Assembly (NCBI RefSeq): GCF_000427465.1
Contig: NZ_ATYB01000008.1
Coordinates: 248,001 to 312,000, forward strand
Source: Sinorhizobium arboris LMG 14919
Lineage (GTDB): Bacteria > Pseudomonadota > Alphaproteobacteria > Rhizobiales > Rhizobiaceae
Reading direction: 5' to 3'
Length of the DNA stretch: 64,000 bases
The notes beneath the pieces are model-generated. The model saw nothing but the letters and a program-made list of their open reading frames with translations. It did not search any database and was not told the DNA's origin. The position numbers and the translations under genes are program-made. Of this stretch, positions 24,613 to 33,129 are shown piece by piece (positions within the stretch are counted from its first letter, which is position 1; the number at the start of each line of letters is the position of its first letter).

Positions 24613-25950
24613 CTAAACCGCCGTTCTTGTACCGGCGCCACCAGTTGCAGGTGTTGGTGCTCCGAGCGGGACGATACCGTGAAACTTAAGAACTGAGCCA
24701 ACAGTTGCCATGTTTATGATTGCCTGTCCCGAAAAAGCATTCCGCAGGCTCACCCCATCAGCAAGAATTTCGGTGTCCGCGCCAGTTCCAACCACATTTA
24801 CACCACTGTAAGTTAAAGCGCCTGCTGACCCGATTTCTTGCAAATCAACGTTGCGAATGACTCCCTGGAAATCACCGCTGTGCAGGTCGATGCCATGACC
24901 TCGACAATACGTTCCGTGAAAGCCGTTAATGACGAAACCTCTGTTGTGCCCGGTCATCGTCATGAAGCTCATCGGTTCTACGCTTCGGATTGTTGCGCGC
25001 GTGCCGCTCACGCTATTATTGCGTATAGTGTAGTTAGCGCCGCCATCTATCTGGAATGCGATGGTGTTTGCATGCGTGACTGTACAGTTTTCAATGACAG
25101 AACCGTCACCAAGGGACCCGACGAAAATGCCGTCCCCAATGTTCGAATAGCAGTTGCGGACAATCAGATGAGCATTGCTTGCGTTAGCACCTCTGTTGCG
25201 AACGCCCGCGACCTGGATAGCGTGGAACTCGCATCCGTCCACGAGCAGGCGGCGAAAGCCAGTGGCACTGCTCGCGTTATCTCCGCCGCCTTTGACATAG
25301 TCGGCCTCGGCAGGCCAATCAAAGTCGATGCAGTATCGTGCTCTGGTCAAAAGTGAACCGATAAATGAACATCCTCGCCCCCGGTTCTTCGCAAGGTAGT
25401 AAAATCCGGAAACATACCCATCACGAAACGTGAAGTCTTGATCAGCGCGGCCGCCGTCTGGCTTGATCAAATGCACTCCAATATTTGCCTCACTCATTCC
25501 TGCAAAACTGTCGCATTGAATGCCGATATTTCGCATACCATTGCGCTCCCCCCGGACAACTATGGCCGCCTCGTCCACAATGGTTGTCCGCTTAAGCAAT
25601 GAGCTGTTGTCTTCACCATCGCCAACCCATTTTTGTCCGTCCTCATTAATGGACCACTGATCGGCAAAGGTGACCGGTGCATCAGCGTGCACTCGGATGG
25701 TGGGTTCACCGCTATCGGCCGCAGCTTGCAGCGTGCTGGACCAATTCGAAGGGTCAACACGGGTTTTGCGGAATTTTCGAAGCGAGATCGCGTCCGAACC
25801 GTAGTCTTTAATGTAGGTGAGGTTGAGCTGCTCAACCGGTTGATCGGGGCCTTCCCCTGACAGGTCTTGGGCTGAAGCTATCAACGGGAGCGCCGCCCCC
25901 GCCGTCAAAAATCTTTGCAGGAAATAACGCCTTCCGAGATGTTTTACCAT
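24613..25950 (-). CDS. Tat-exported parallel beta-helix protein (pectate-lyase-like)
   Basis: The 445-residue product begins with a twin-arginine-like signal (GRRYFLQRF near residue 6, then a hydrophobic stretch ending ASA). Beta-helix rungs run from about residue 110 to 400, with repeated units such as HLIVRNCYSNIGDGIFVGS, SVIENCTVTHANTIAFQIDG and NYTIRNNSVSG. This fold is shared by pectate lyases, glycan depolymerases, epimerases and phage tailspikes. Its place between the RTX protein and the rkpR export gene suggests it acts on the local polysaccharide, perhaps trimming it. No active-site residues can be assigned from the sequence alone. A periplasmic or secreted location is inferred from the signal. 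Confidence 0.72.
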   Translation of the reverse strand: MVKHLGRRYFLQRFLTAGAALPLIASAQDLSGEGPDQPVEQLNLTYIKDYGSDAISLRKFRKTRVDPSNWSSTLQAAADSGEPTIRVHADAPVTFADQWSINEDGQKWVGDGEDNSSLLKRTTIVDEAAIVVRGERNGMRNIGIQCDSFAGMSEANIGVHLIKPDGGRADQDFTFRDGYVSGFYYLAKNRGRGCSFIGSLLTRARYCIDFDWPAEADYVKGGGDNASSATGFRRLLVDGCEFHAIQVAGVRNRGANASNAHLIVRNCYSNIGDGIFVGSLGDGSVIENCTVTHANTIAFQIDGGANYTIRNNSVSGTRATIRSVEPMSFMTMTGHNRGFVINGFHGTYCRGHGIDLHSGDFQGVIRNVDLQEIGSAGALTYSGVNVVGTGADTEILADGVSLRNAFSGQAIINMATVGSVLKFHGIVPLGAPTPATGGAGTRTAV

Positions 25951-26221
25951 AACACGTTATAACACCCCGAAGCGTTCCCTCACAGACACCAGTCCCCGTG
26001 ATGGACCGGCTACGAAGCGTTCGTACTCATTGGCAATCCGTCTCGAACTCACGGGGTCCGGCGCCGAGACTGGCATTCGGTGGCTGCGGTTTGATCGAGC
26101 CTTGGATGTCCGATGGATTCCACCGTCGAATCCGGGGTTGAAGAGCTTGCGAGTGTCCGCGCTCCGAAGCGCAACATTGCAATTGCCACCAACGTTCAGA
26201 TTGAACGATCAATCGAGGTAC

Positions 26222-27559
26222 TTAGGCCCGGTCCCGAATGTTGTAATAACTCATCACGCCGATTCCCCAGGCAAACAGCAGACCGAGCGCCAATAAAAGG
26301 GAGTTCAACAACCGAGCGGGATATTGCGCCATCTGCGATAGCGTAGGCTCTATGAAAAGAGCGAGATACCGCTGGCGATTGTTCGCGTCGATACGGGCCT
26401 TCTCAAGCGAGCCCAACGCCGCCGTATAGGCACGCTCGGCGAATTCGCGTTCAGTCTCCAATTCCTCGAACTCAGCGATCCGGCCAGCGACGTCCGGGGC
26501 GTTTGGATCGTCAGCAGCCGACGTGCCCTTTTCGCCTGCACCCAAACGCTGCCGCTCCACGGCAAGCTGCTGTTCCAGGCTTTCGATGCGGGCCTTGAGT
26601 ACGCGGATACGCGGCGTGTCCTCGCTCATCTGGCTTTTCGCGGTGGCGAGATCGGCGTTGAGCTTCGTCAGCTCTCCTTCCAGGCTGCCGATCAGCTGAA
26701 CCGCAAGCTTCGCGCCTTCTTCCGGGCTGATTTCCTGGGACTTGTCACGATACTCGCGCAGCCCCGCGCGAGCCTTCGAAAGCCGCGCTTCGCCGGCTAG
26801 CACCTCGTCCTGCGCGCCGCGCAGGACGTCATTGCGCGCCGAAAGTGAGAGGCTGTTCACGAGGCTGTCGCTCTGATCGACGATGAATTGCGCAATCTCC
26901 TGCGCCTGTTTCGGCTCGAAGGCCTTGACGGTCACCTGCATAATGCCGGAGGCATGGTCGAAACTGACCTTCACCATATCGCGCCAATAGGCAAGCTTGT
27001 CCTCGATCGGAAGGTCGGAGCCGATGCCGTAGAAATAGTCGAGCCCGCGGGTGGCGTAGACCTCTTCCAGCTTGAAACGCCGGTCCGCGTCGGCGGCCAT
27101 ACGCTCGCTCAGGATATAGTCCATCAGGATATAACTGTCCGAAACGGTGCTGCCGCCGGAAGCCTGGGTGAACATGCCGAGGATGTCGCTGGAAACGCCG
27201 CCTTCGATGCTGCGGACGGCGAAGGAGGCCGTGCTGTGATACTGGTCGGCGGCGATGAACGCCATGTAGAGCGAGGCGAGAGTCGCCGGCAGAGCGACGA
27301 GACCGAGGAAAGATGCCGCGATGATAGTGTGACGAAACGCCAGTTTCGTCAGCCATTTTGGCCTGAAGTCGGGCTTGTTGGCCGGCAAGATTCTGTCCTG
27401 CCGTTCGCGAAGCGGGATGACGGGGGCGCTCTCTCGTGCGAGCAAGCCCTCTAATATGGCAATTCCCTTGCTTTTGGCATCGCCCTTGGCAGCCGCGGCT
27501 ATTTTATCAGCTTGAGCGGAGTCGGCTCCGTTCACCGCCGCGTCGTTCCTGACTGCCAT
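26222..27559 (-). CDS. rkpR: Capsule export polysaccharide co-polymerase (RkpR/KpsE-like)
   Basis: This 445-residue inner-membrane protein has a membrane segment near residue 80-105 and another near the C-terminus (about 415-438). Between them is a long coiled-coil periplasmic part (AKSQMSEDTPRIRVLKARIE and following). It has the Wzz/KpsE layout and links the ABC transporter to the outer-membrane channel in group 2 capsule export. The C-terminal PxLSQMAQYPARLLN block matches the proline-rich motif before the last membrane helix. It is the last gene of the minus-strand rkpZ-T-S-R unit; its ATG overlaps the stop of rkpS as TAATG. Confidence 0.88.
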   Translation of the reverse strand: MAVRNDAAVNGADSAQADKIAAAAKGDAKSKGIAILEGLLARESAPVIPLRERQDRILPANKPDFRPKWLTKLAFRHTIIAASFLGLVALPATLASLYMAFIAADQYHSTASFAVRSIEGGVSSDILGMFTQASGGSTVSDSYILMDYILSERMAADADRRFKLEEVYATRGLDYFYGIGSDLPIEDKLAYWRDMVKVSFDHASGIMQVTVKAFEPKQAQEIAQFIVDQSDSLVNSLSLSARNDVLRGAQDEVLAGEARLSKARAGLREYRDKSQEISPEEGAKLAVQLIGSLEGELTKLNADLATAKSQMSEDTPRIRVLKARIESLEQQLAVERQRLGAGEKGTSAADDPNAPDVAGRIAEFEELETEREFAERAYTAALGSLEKARIDANNRQRYLALFIEPTLSQMAQYPARLLNSLLLALGLLFAWGIGVMSYYNIRDRA

Positions 27560-28218
27560 TAATTTTCCCTCATATTCTTGTCGTGCGCGCGGATCGCGTC
27601 TTCGACATTCTCATAATAGGTCATCTTGCCTTTTTCCAGCACCACGCCGCAATCGCAATAATCGCGGATCGTCCCGGTGCTGTGCGAGACCATGACCACG
27701 TCAGAATCCTGTAGCCTGGTCTCGAAGACAGCTTGGCACTTTTTCTTAAAATTTGAGTCACCAACGGCGGTGATTTCGTCGACCAGATAATAGTCGAAGT
27801 TGACGCCCATGCTCAAGCCGAAGGCGAGACGCGCTTTCATGCCGGAGGAATAGGTGCCGACCGGCGCCTTGAAAAAAGGGCCGAGCTCGGCAAAATCCTC
27901 GACATAGGCGATCAATTTCTCCGAATCAACGCCGTAGATCCGGGCGACGAAACGCACATTCTGTTCGCCCGTCATCGAAGGCTGAAAGCTGCCGGCAAAG
28001 CCGAGCGGCCAGGAGATCTTGCCGCGGCGGATGATTCGGCCCTTGTCGAGCTTGATGGCGCCGGCGATCAGCCGCAGCAGCGTCGATTTTCCGGCGCCGT
28101 TGCGGCCGAGAAGGCCGACGCTCTTGCCGCGGTTCAGCGTCAGCGATGCATCCTCGATGATCGGCTTCTTGATGCCCTTGGTGCGGGCGTATTTCGTCGC
28201 CTGCTCGAACCGGATCAT
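27559..28218 (-). CDS. rkpS: Capsule export ABC ATPase (RkpS/KpsT)
   Basis: This 219-residue ATPase has Walker A GLLGRNGAGKST, a short signature YSSGMKARLAFGLSMG and Walker B DYYLVDEITAVGD, the form typical of KpsT-type polysaccharide exporters rather than LSGGQ-type importers. It powers capsule export with the RkpT permease encoded just upstream, whose end it overlaps by four bases. It is the only KpsT-type ATPase in the window, so it may also serve the left permease copy at 9784. Confidence 0.93.
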   Translation of the reverse strand: MIRFEQATKYARTKGIKKPIIEDASLTLNRGKSVGLLGRNGAGKSTLLRLIAGAIKLDKGRIIRRGKISWPLGFAGSFQPSMTGEQNVRFVARIYGVDSEKLIAYVEDFAELGPFFKAPVGTYSSGMKARLAFGLSMGVNFDYYLVDEITAVGDSNFKKKCQAVFETRLQDSDVVMVSHSTGTIRDYCDCGVVLEKGKMTYYENVEDAIRAHDKNMREN

Positions 28219-28985
28219 TCGTTTCTCAGCGTCTTTCTGGAAAGGGTGAAGATCAACATTCCGGCAAACAATGTCAGAAATGCGATTCCGTAGACATAGT
28301 TCATGTTAAGGCCCACTGCGCGATACTCCGGATAGAAGCCCTGGCGGAAGCCCATAACGATGTGGACGAGCGGATTGATGAGCACGAGATCGCGATATGG
28401 CGCGGGGATCGAATCGGGCAGGAAGAAGACGCCTGAGATCAGGAAGAGCGGTCGGTTGACGATGCCGAAGACCTGCTCGTAGAGCGGATATTTTAGAAAC
28501 AGCACGCAATTGACCATGGCCACGCCCAGGCCGAAGAGACAGGCGAGCCCGATCGCCTCGAGAATCGAGGGCCAGTGGATATCCGTGTCGACCCGCATGC
28601 TGGCGACGATCGTGCCGAGCACGATGAAGGCGACGAGGGAGGTCGTGCCCATCTGCAGGATGAAGCGGGCGACGATCGTGTCGATCGGCGCGACATTCGG
28701 GTAGCTGAGCAGCGCCTTGTTGGCCTTGACCGCGGCGTTCAGGTAGCCCGTCATCGCCTGGTAGAACTGGAAGGCGATATAGCCTGTCGCGAAGAACAAC
28801 GCGAAGCTCGTGCCGAGCGCCGGCGCTCGGGCGATCGCCCGGAAGATGACCGTCATCAGCAGGATATGGGCCGCCGGGTCGAGCAGCGCCCAGACATAGC
28901 CGCCGGGCTTGGAGCCGAATCGCGTCGCCATTTCGCGGACCAGAAGGGCGCCGACGACGCGGAAATGGGTGGTGAGATAGCCCAT
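28215..28985 (-). CDS. rkpT1: Capsular polysaccharide ABC-2 permease (RkpT/KpsM, right copy)
   Basis: This permease of 256 residues has six hydrophobic segments and the same VREMATRFGSKPGGYVWALL start as the left copy. I placed the start at the ATG of 28985; a TTG at 28994 overlapping the rkpZ stop as TTGA is an alternative that mirrors the junction of the left pair. With RkpS it forms the inner-membrane transporter that moves the finished capsule chain. The numbering of the symbol follows my memory of S. meliloti. Confidence 0.88.
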   Translation of the reverse strand: MGYLTTHFRVVGALLVREMATRFGSKPGGYVWALLDPAAHILLMTVIFRAIARAPALGTSFALFFATGYIAFQFYQAMTGYLNAAVKANKALLSYPNVAPIDTIVARFILQMGTTSLVAFIVLGTIVASMRVDTDIHWPSILEAIGLACLFGLGVAMVNCVLFLKYPLYEQVFGIVNRPLFLISGVFFLPDSIPAPYRDLVLINPLVHIVMGFRQGFYPEYRAVGLNMNYVYGIAFLTLFAGMLIFTLSRKTLRNE

Positions 28986-28990
28986 GTCAG

Positions 28991-30292
28991 TCAACCGAAC
29001 GGATAGAGGATGCGGCCGATGATGCGGTATTTCCGCTCGGACAGGTTACGGAAGAAGCGGATCGGGTCGGACCTGAAGTCTTCGACATCGCGGTCACTGC
29101 CGATCCTGCGGATCGCCGGTGTGACGAAGGCGGTCAGCAGATGGCGCCAGCCGAGAAGGCCGTAAGGGCCCCAGGCGCGCCATTGCGGCCGGCGCGGGCG
29201 AAGGCCCTGCGGCTCGTCGAGCTGTCTTCTGATCGCGGTCACGGTCGCTTCGAATGAGGTCTGCGCTCCTGTATCAGGATCGAAGTAGCGAGGATAAAGC
29301 AGATAGGCGCCGGCGAAAAGCGCTTCGATGCTCAGGCGCCGGCCGCGGCGCGGGTTCGGCTGGCGGTCGTCCGTCAGTCCCCATCCGGAATAGAAGGGAC
29401 AGCCGGCCGTGGTGACTGGAATGCCGCGAATGAGCGCCTCGAAGCCCGCAAGCGAGGTGATCGTATAGACGTGGTCGACGGTGCGCAGCGCCTCGGCCAG
29501 CGGCAGACTCTCGGTCACCAGCTCGCAAAGATGCGCCACTTCGGCGGGGTCGGACCTTGCCGGGCGGGCGCGGCTCAGCACGTCCGGATGCGGCTTGTAG
29601 AGGATCTGGGCGTCCGCCTGCTCCGAGGCCGCGAGCCGCACCAGGTCGTTGTTGGTCATGCGGGTAAGACAGCCGTAGCGGATCGAAGCGTCGTCCTCCA
29701 CCTGGCCGACGACCAGCACCCGCCTGCGCGTCTTCTCGCCATAGACCTCCTCGGCGGTGCGCCGGCGCGCGCCGTTATATTTGCTGATGCCGCTTTCGGT
29801 GAGAAGCGCGATGCCGGCGCGCGCCCGCTCCGCCAGGGCCGCGTCCGCATCGAAGTCGTAGGTCTTCAGCAGCACTTCGAGGTCGGAGGGATGGCGGCAG
29901 TCGAAATAAAGCGCCCTGCCGTCGAGCGCCAGGGAGAGGGGAGGCGTGCGACTGGCGCTCGGACGGGCCGAGCGAAGGAAGCCGTCCTCGATGAAGGTGA
30001 CGGGAATGTTCCGCGCTTTTGCCAGCGCCTCCACTGCGCCCGGAAGCTCCGGGCCCCAGGCGAGAATTTCGGGGTCGTGCTCGGCCAGGATCCGCGGCTT
30101 CCAGACGCGCTCGAATTCGCGCTCGCCGAGATTCATGGGGAGGAAGCGGAAGTGCCTGTCGGGAAAATATCGCTCGAAAGACTCTCTCTTCCATCCGATG
30201 ATATTGACGGCAAAGGTCGTCCGGGGCCGCATAGGCGCAGCGCCGTCATCGAAATCCCTCTCCCGTGAGCCCTCGCCGGCGTGAGGTTTCAT
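28991..30292 (-). CDS. rkpZ1: Half-size KpsC-like capsule glycosyltransferase (RkpZ, right copy)
   Basis: The product of up to 433 residues shows the Capsule_synth family motifs: FIEDGFLRSARP, ISKYNGARR, MTNNDLVRLAASEQ, ILYKPHPDV and VYTITSLAGFEALIRG. RkpZ/LpsZ proteins affect chain length and display of rhizobial K antigens, and their KpsC relatives are Kdo transferases. The match to 10581-11624 extends over almost the whole length. An in-frame ATG at 30232 (MRPRTTFAVN) would give 413 residues and may be the true start, since the first 20 residues are unconserved in character. It is the first gene of the export operon. Confidence 0.85.
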   Translation of the reverse strand: MKPHAGEGSRERDFDDGAAPMRPRTTFAVNIIGWKRESFERYFPDRHFRFLPMNLGEREFERVWKPRILAEHDPEILAWGPELPGAVEALAKARNIPVTFIEDGFLRSARPSASRTPPLSLALDGRALYFDCRHPSDLEVLLKTYDFDADAALAERARAGIALLTESGISKYNGARRRTAEEVYGEKTRRRVLVVGQVEDDASIRYGCLTRMTNNDLVRLAASEQADAQILYKPHPDVLSRARPARSDPAEVAHLCELVTESLPLAEALRTVDHVYTITSLAGFEALIRGIPVTTAGCPFYSGWGLTDDRQPNPRRGRRLSIEALFAGAYLLYPRYFDPDTGAQTSFEATVTAIRRQLDEPQGLRPRRPQWRAWGPYGLLGWRHLLTAFVTPAIRRIGSDRDVEDFRSDPIRFFRNLSERKYRIIGRILYPFG

Positions 30293-30467
30293 CGCATTTC
30301 CCGTTGTCCGCCGTTCCGGACGCCTGTCGACGGCGCCAGCGCGTCTTCTACATGTCCGGCCCCGATATCGCCAGCCCTTTGGCGTCGTTGACGCGGGCGG
30401 GCAGCTGCATTTCCCGAGCCCGTGTTGCGGATGCGGCGCGCTGGCGGCTTGTCAAACTCACCTATAT

Positions 30468-30485
30468 GTGAATTAAGTATTCAAA
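30468..30485. promoter_or_regulatory. Candidate operator GTGAAT-N5-ATTCAAA before the CoA-transferase gene
   Basis: TGAAT (30469-30473) and ATTCA (30479-30483) form an inverted repeat with five bases between, flanked by G on the left and AA on the right. The same arrangement, with the same flanks, occurs at 54580-54597. It lies about 85 bases before the start at 30570, within the 277-base gap between divergent transcription units. It probably binds a dimeric repressor or activator not encoded nearby. Confidence 0.5.
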
Positions 30486-30569
30486 TAAGAAGAAGATCGG
30501 GCTTCGCCGGGTCCAGGGCGGATGGCCGTCCGCATCCGTTGCCGCTGCATGAGGGAAGAGTAACCACGC

Positions 30570-31730
30570 ATGACAACAGAATCCGAACTGCCGCTTTCCG
30601 GGCTGGTCGTCGTCGATATGAGCCAGTTTCTTTCCGGCCCCTATTGTTCGCTGCGGCTGATGGATCTCGGCGCGCGGGTCATCAAGATCGAGCGGCCGGA
30701 TGGCGGCGATCTTTCCCGCCGGCTTTATCTGAGCGACACCGAGATCGGCGGCGATTCGACCATTTTCCACGCGATCAACCGCGCCAAGGAAAGCCTTGCG
30801 ATAGACCTCAAGAACGAGGCCGATCTTGCCGCGCTGAAGCGGCTTCTCGCGCAGGCCGATGTCGTGATCCAGAACTTCCGGCCGGGCGTCATCGAAAGGC
30901 TGGGGCTGGATTACGAGGCGGTCAGGGAAATCAATCCGCGCATCGTCTATGCCTCGATCAGCGGTTATGGCGAGGAGGGCCCCTGGGTGAAGCGCCCCGG
31001 CCAGGATCTTCTGGCGCAGGCGCGCTCGGGTGTCATGTGGCTGAACGGCGACGAAGGGCAGGGGCCGGTTCCCTTCGGGCTCGCCATCGGCGACATGCTG
31101 GCCGGCGCCGCCGCCGCCCAAGGAATTCTCGCGGCGCTGGTGCGGCGGGGCATTTCCGGCAAGGGAAGCCTCGTCGAAACGAGCCTGCTGGAGGCGCTTG
31201 TCGATTTCCAGTTCGAGGTATTGACCACGCATCTCAATGACGGCGGCCGCCTGCCGAAGCGGTCGGCGTTCCGCAGCGCTCATGCCTATCTCGCCGCGCC
31301 CTACGGCGTTTACGCGGCGAGCGACGGCTATCTCGCGATCGCCATGACGCCGATCCCGAAGCTTGCGGACCTGCTCGAGATCGGCGAACTCGCCCCCTAT
31401 CGCGACGACCCGTCCTCGTGGTTCACCGAGCGCGACCGCATCAAGGCGCTGATTGCCGCGCGAATCGCGCTGCGCAGCGTGGGCGAGTGGCTGGCGGTGC
31501 TGGAGCCGGCCGATATCTGGTGCGCGCGCGTGCTCGACTGGAACGAGCTCCTGGAAAGCGAAGGTTTCCAGGTGCTCGACATGCTGCAGACGGTGGTGCG
31601 CGAAGACAACGTGTCGATCACCACCACGCGCTCGCCGCTCAGGATTAACGGCCGCCGGCCGCGCGTCGAGCGCGCCGCGCCCCGCATCGGCGAGCATGAC
31701 CGTTCGATCAGGGAGGAGTTCGGCCTATGA
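30570..31730 (+). CDS. CoA-transferase family III (CaiB/BaiF)
   Basis: This 386-residue enzyme has the family III start (LSGLVVVDMSQFLSGPYCS), the ARVIKIERPDGGD turn and the conserved RPGQDLLAQARSG segment that carries the catalytic Asp. Family III enzymes move coenzyme A between carboxylic acids. The specific acids are unknown. The next gene overlaps by four bases. A broken relative lies at 58193, also behind a locus with the same operator, hinting that both belong to one regulon for an organic acid. Confidence 0.88.
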   Translation: MTTESELPLSGLVVVDMSQFLSGPYCSLRLMDLGARVIKIERPDGGDLSRRLYLSDTEIGGDSTIFHAINRAKESLAIDLKNEADLAALKRLLAQADVVIQNFRPGVIERLGLDYEAVREINPRIVYASISGYGEEGPWVKRPGQDLLAQARSGVMWLNGDEGQGPVPFGLAIGDMLAGAAAAQGILAALVRRGISGKGSLVETSLLEALVDFQFEVLTTHLNDGGRLPKRSAFRSAHAYLAAPYGVYAASDGYLAIAMTPIPKLADLLEIGELAPYRDDPSSWFTERDRIKALIAARIALRSVGEWLAVLEPADIWCARVLDWNELLESEGFQVLDMLQTVVREDNVSITTTRSPLRINGRRPRVERAAPRIGEHDRSIREEFGL

Positions 31731-32857
31731 GCATGGTCCTCAAGGGCATGACCTGGAACCACCCGCGCGGCTATGATCCGATGGTGGCCTGCTCGCAGTC
31801 CTGGCGGGAAAAGACGGGCGTCGAGATCCGGTGGGAGAAGCGGTCGCTGCAGGATTTCGAGACCTTCCCGGTCGAGACCCTGGCAAGGAGCTATGACCTG
31901 ATCGTCATCGACCATCCGCATGTGGGGCAGATCACCGGCGAAAATTGCCTGCTGCCGCTTGACGTGACGGGCCGCGAGGCGGAGCGGCAGGCGCTCTCGG
32001 CGGCAAGCGTCGGCCCGTCCTATCGCAGCTATGCGTGGAACGAACGCCAATGGGCCTTTCCGATCGACGCCGCGACCCAGGTTCAGGCCTGGCGGCCGGA
32101 CCGGACGGAACGCCTCCACGCCTGGCGGGATATGCTCGCGCTCGCGCGCAGCGGCGGCGTCCTCCTGCCGCTCAGGCCGCCGCATTCGCTGATGAGCTTC
32201 TACACCCTCTGCGGCAATCTCGGCCGGCCCTGCCGCAGCGGCGGGAAGGGCGATCTCGTCGATGCCGAAACCGGCGCCATGGCAGTCGATCTGCTGCAGG
32301 AAATCTCCGCCCTGATCGACCCGGCATGCTTCGGGATGGACCCGATCGCGGTTCTCGAGGCGATGGCGGCCGAGGCCTCGCCCGCCCTGTGCGCTCCGCT
32401 CATCTACGGCTATGTCAGCTATTCCATCGCCGGCTTTCGCCCGGCGCTCGTGCGCTTCGGCGATTTCCCGACCGTGGGCGCCGCGGGGCCCGTCGGCTCG
32501 GCGCTCGGCGGGACGGGCATCGCCGTCTCGGCCTTTTCGCAAGCGCCGGGAGGGGCGATCGACTTCGCCTATTGGGTGGCGAGCGGCGGCGTGCAGCGCG
32601 GCCTCTATGCGGCATCCGGCGGCCAGCCCGGCCATGGGGACGCCTGGCAGGACGGCACCGTCAATGCGGCGACCCATGATTTCTACCGCGCGACGCGAGC
32701 GACGCTCGAGGGCGCCTGGCTCCGGCCACGCCACGACGGCTACATGAGCTTTCAGCAGGCGGGCTCGGATCGCCTGAACGAAGGCCTGATGCGCCGGGAG
32801 AGGCCGAGGCTCGTGGTCGAAGAGCTCAACCGGCTGTTTCTTGCGAGTTTTCGCTGA
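31727..32857 (+). CDS. Solute-binding-protein-like protein without signal peptide
   Basis: The 376-residue protein resembles family 1 extracellular solute-binding proteins: early KGMTWNHPRGYDPM and YDLIVIDHPHVGQ, then WAFPIDAATQVQAWRPD, and a GGTGIAVSAFS hinge region. It begins without any signal peptide; the first hydrophobic stretch is not at the N-terminus. No permease gene accompanies it. It overlaps the CoA-transferase gene (ATGA), so the pair is tightly coupled. It might be a cytoplasmic ligand-binding or sensor protein. A start further upstream is blocked by the coupling, so loss of the signal is not a start-codon error. Confidence 0.72.
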   Translation: MSMVLKGMTWNHPRGYDPMVACSQSWREKTGVEIRWEKRSLQDFETFPVETLARSYDLIVIDHPHVGQITGENCLLPLDVTGREAERQALSAASVGPSYRSYAWNERQWAFPIDAATQVQAWRPDRTERLHAWRDMLALARSGGVLLPLRPPHSLMSFYTLCGNLGRPCRSGGKGDLVDAETGAMAVDLLQEISALIDPACFGMDPIAVLEAMAAEASPALCAPLIYGYVSYSIAGFRPALVRFGDFPTVGAAGPVGSALGGTGIAVSAFSQAPGGAIDFAYWVASGGVQRGLYAASGGQPGHGDAWQDGTVNAATHDFYRATRATLEGAWLRPRHDGYMSFQQAGSDRLNEGLMRRERPRLVVEELNRLFLASFR

Positions 32858-32866
32858 GGGCGAATT

Positions 32867-32977
32867 GCCCCTCATCCGCCTGCCGGCACCTTCTCCCCGC
32901 AGGCGGGGAGAAGGGACCCGCGGCAGCCTCCAAAGTCCCCTCTCCCCGTATCCGGGGAGAGGGTTAGGGTGAGGGGC
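32867..32977. repeat. RIME-like intergenic palindromic element, copy 3
   Basis: The left arm (32867-32898) is identical to the 32-base left arm of copy 1. The right end has a variant arm, CTCTCCCCGTATCCGGGGAGAG followed by GGTTAGGGTGAGGGGC. It lies ten bases after a stop codon, so it may act as a transcript-end hairpin. The rest of the gap to 33129 shows no gene. Confidence 0.85.
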
Positions 32978-33129
32978 AATCTTGACGACAGAATTTCAAA
33001 AGCCGCCTGGCAACTCTGCCCGCGTAAAGATTGGATTCAATCTTTCTTGGTAATTTCCCGTTAGCAAGTCTCGTCAGTGGGTCCTGACGGCGCGTTTGCC
33101 GTCGGCTTTTGTATTGCGTGCGGGTCCTC

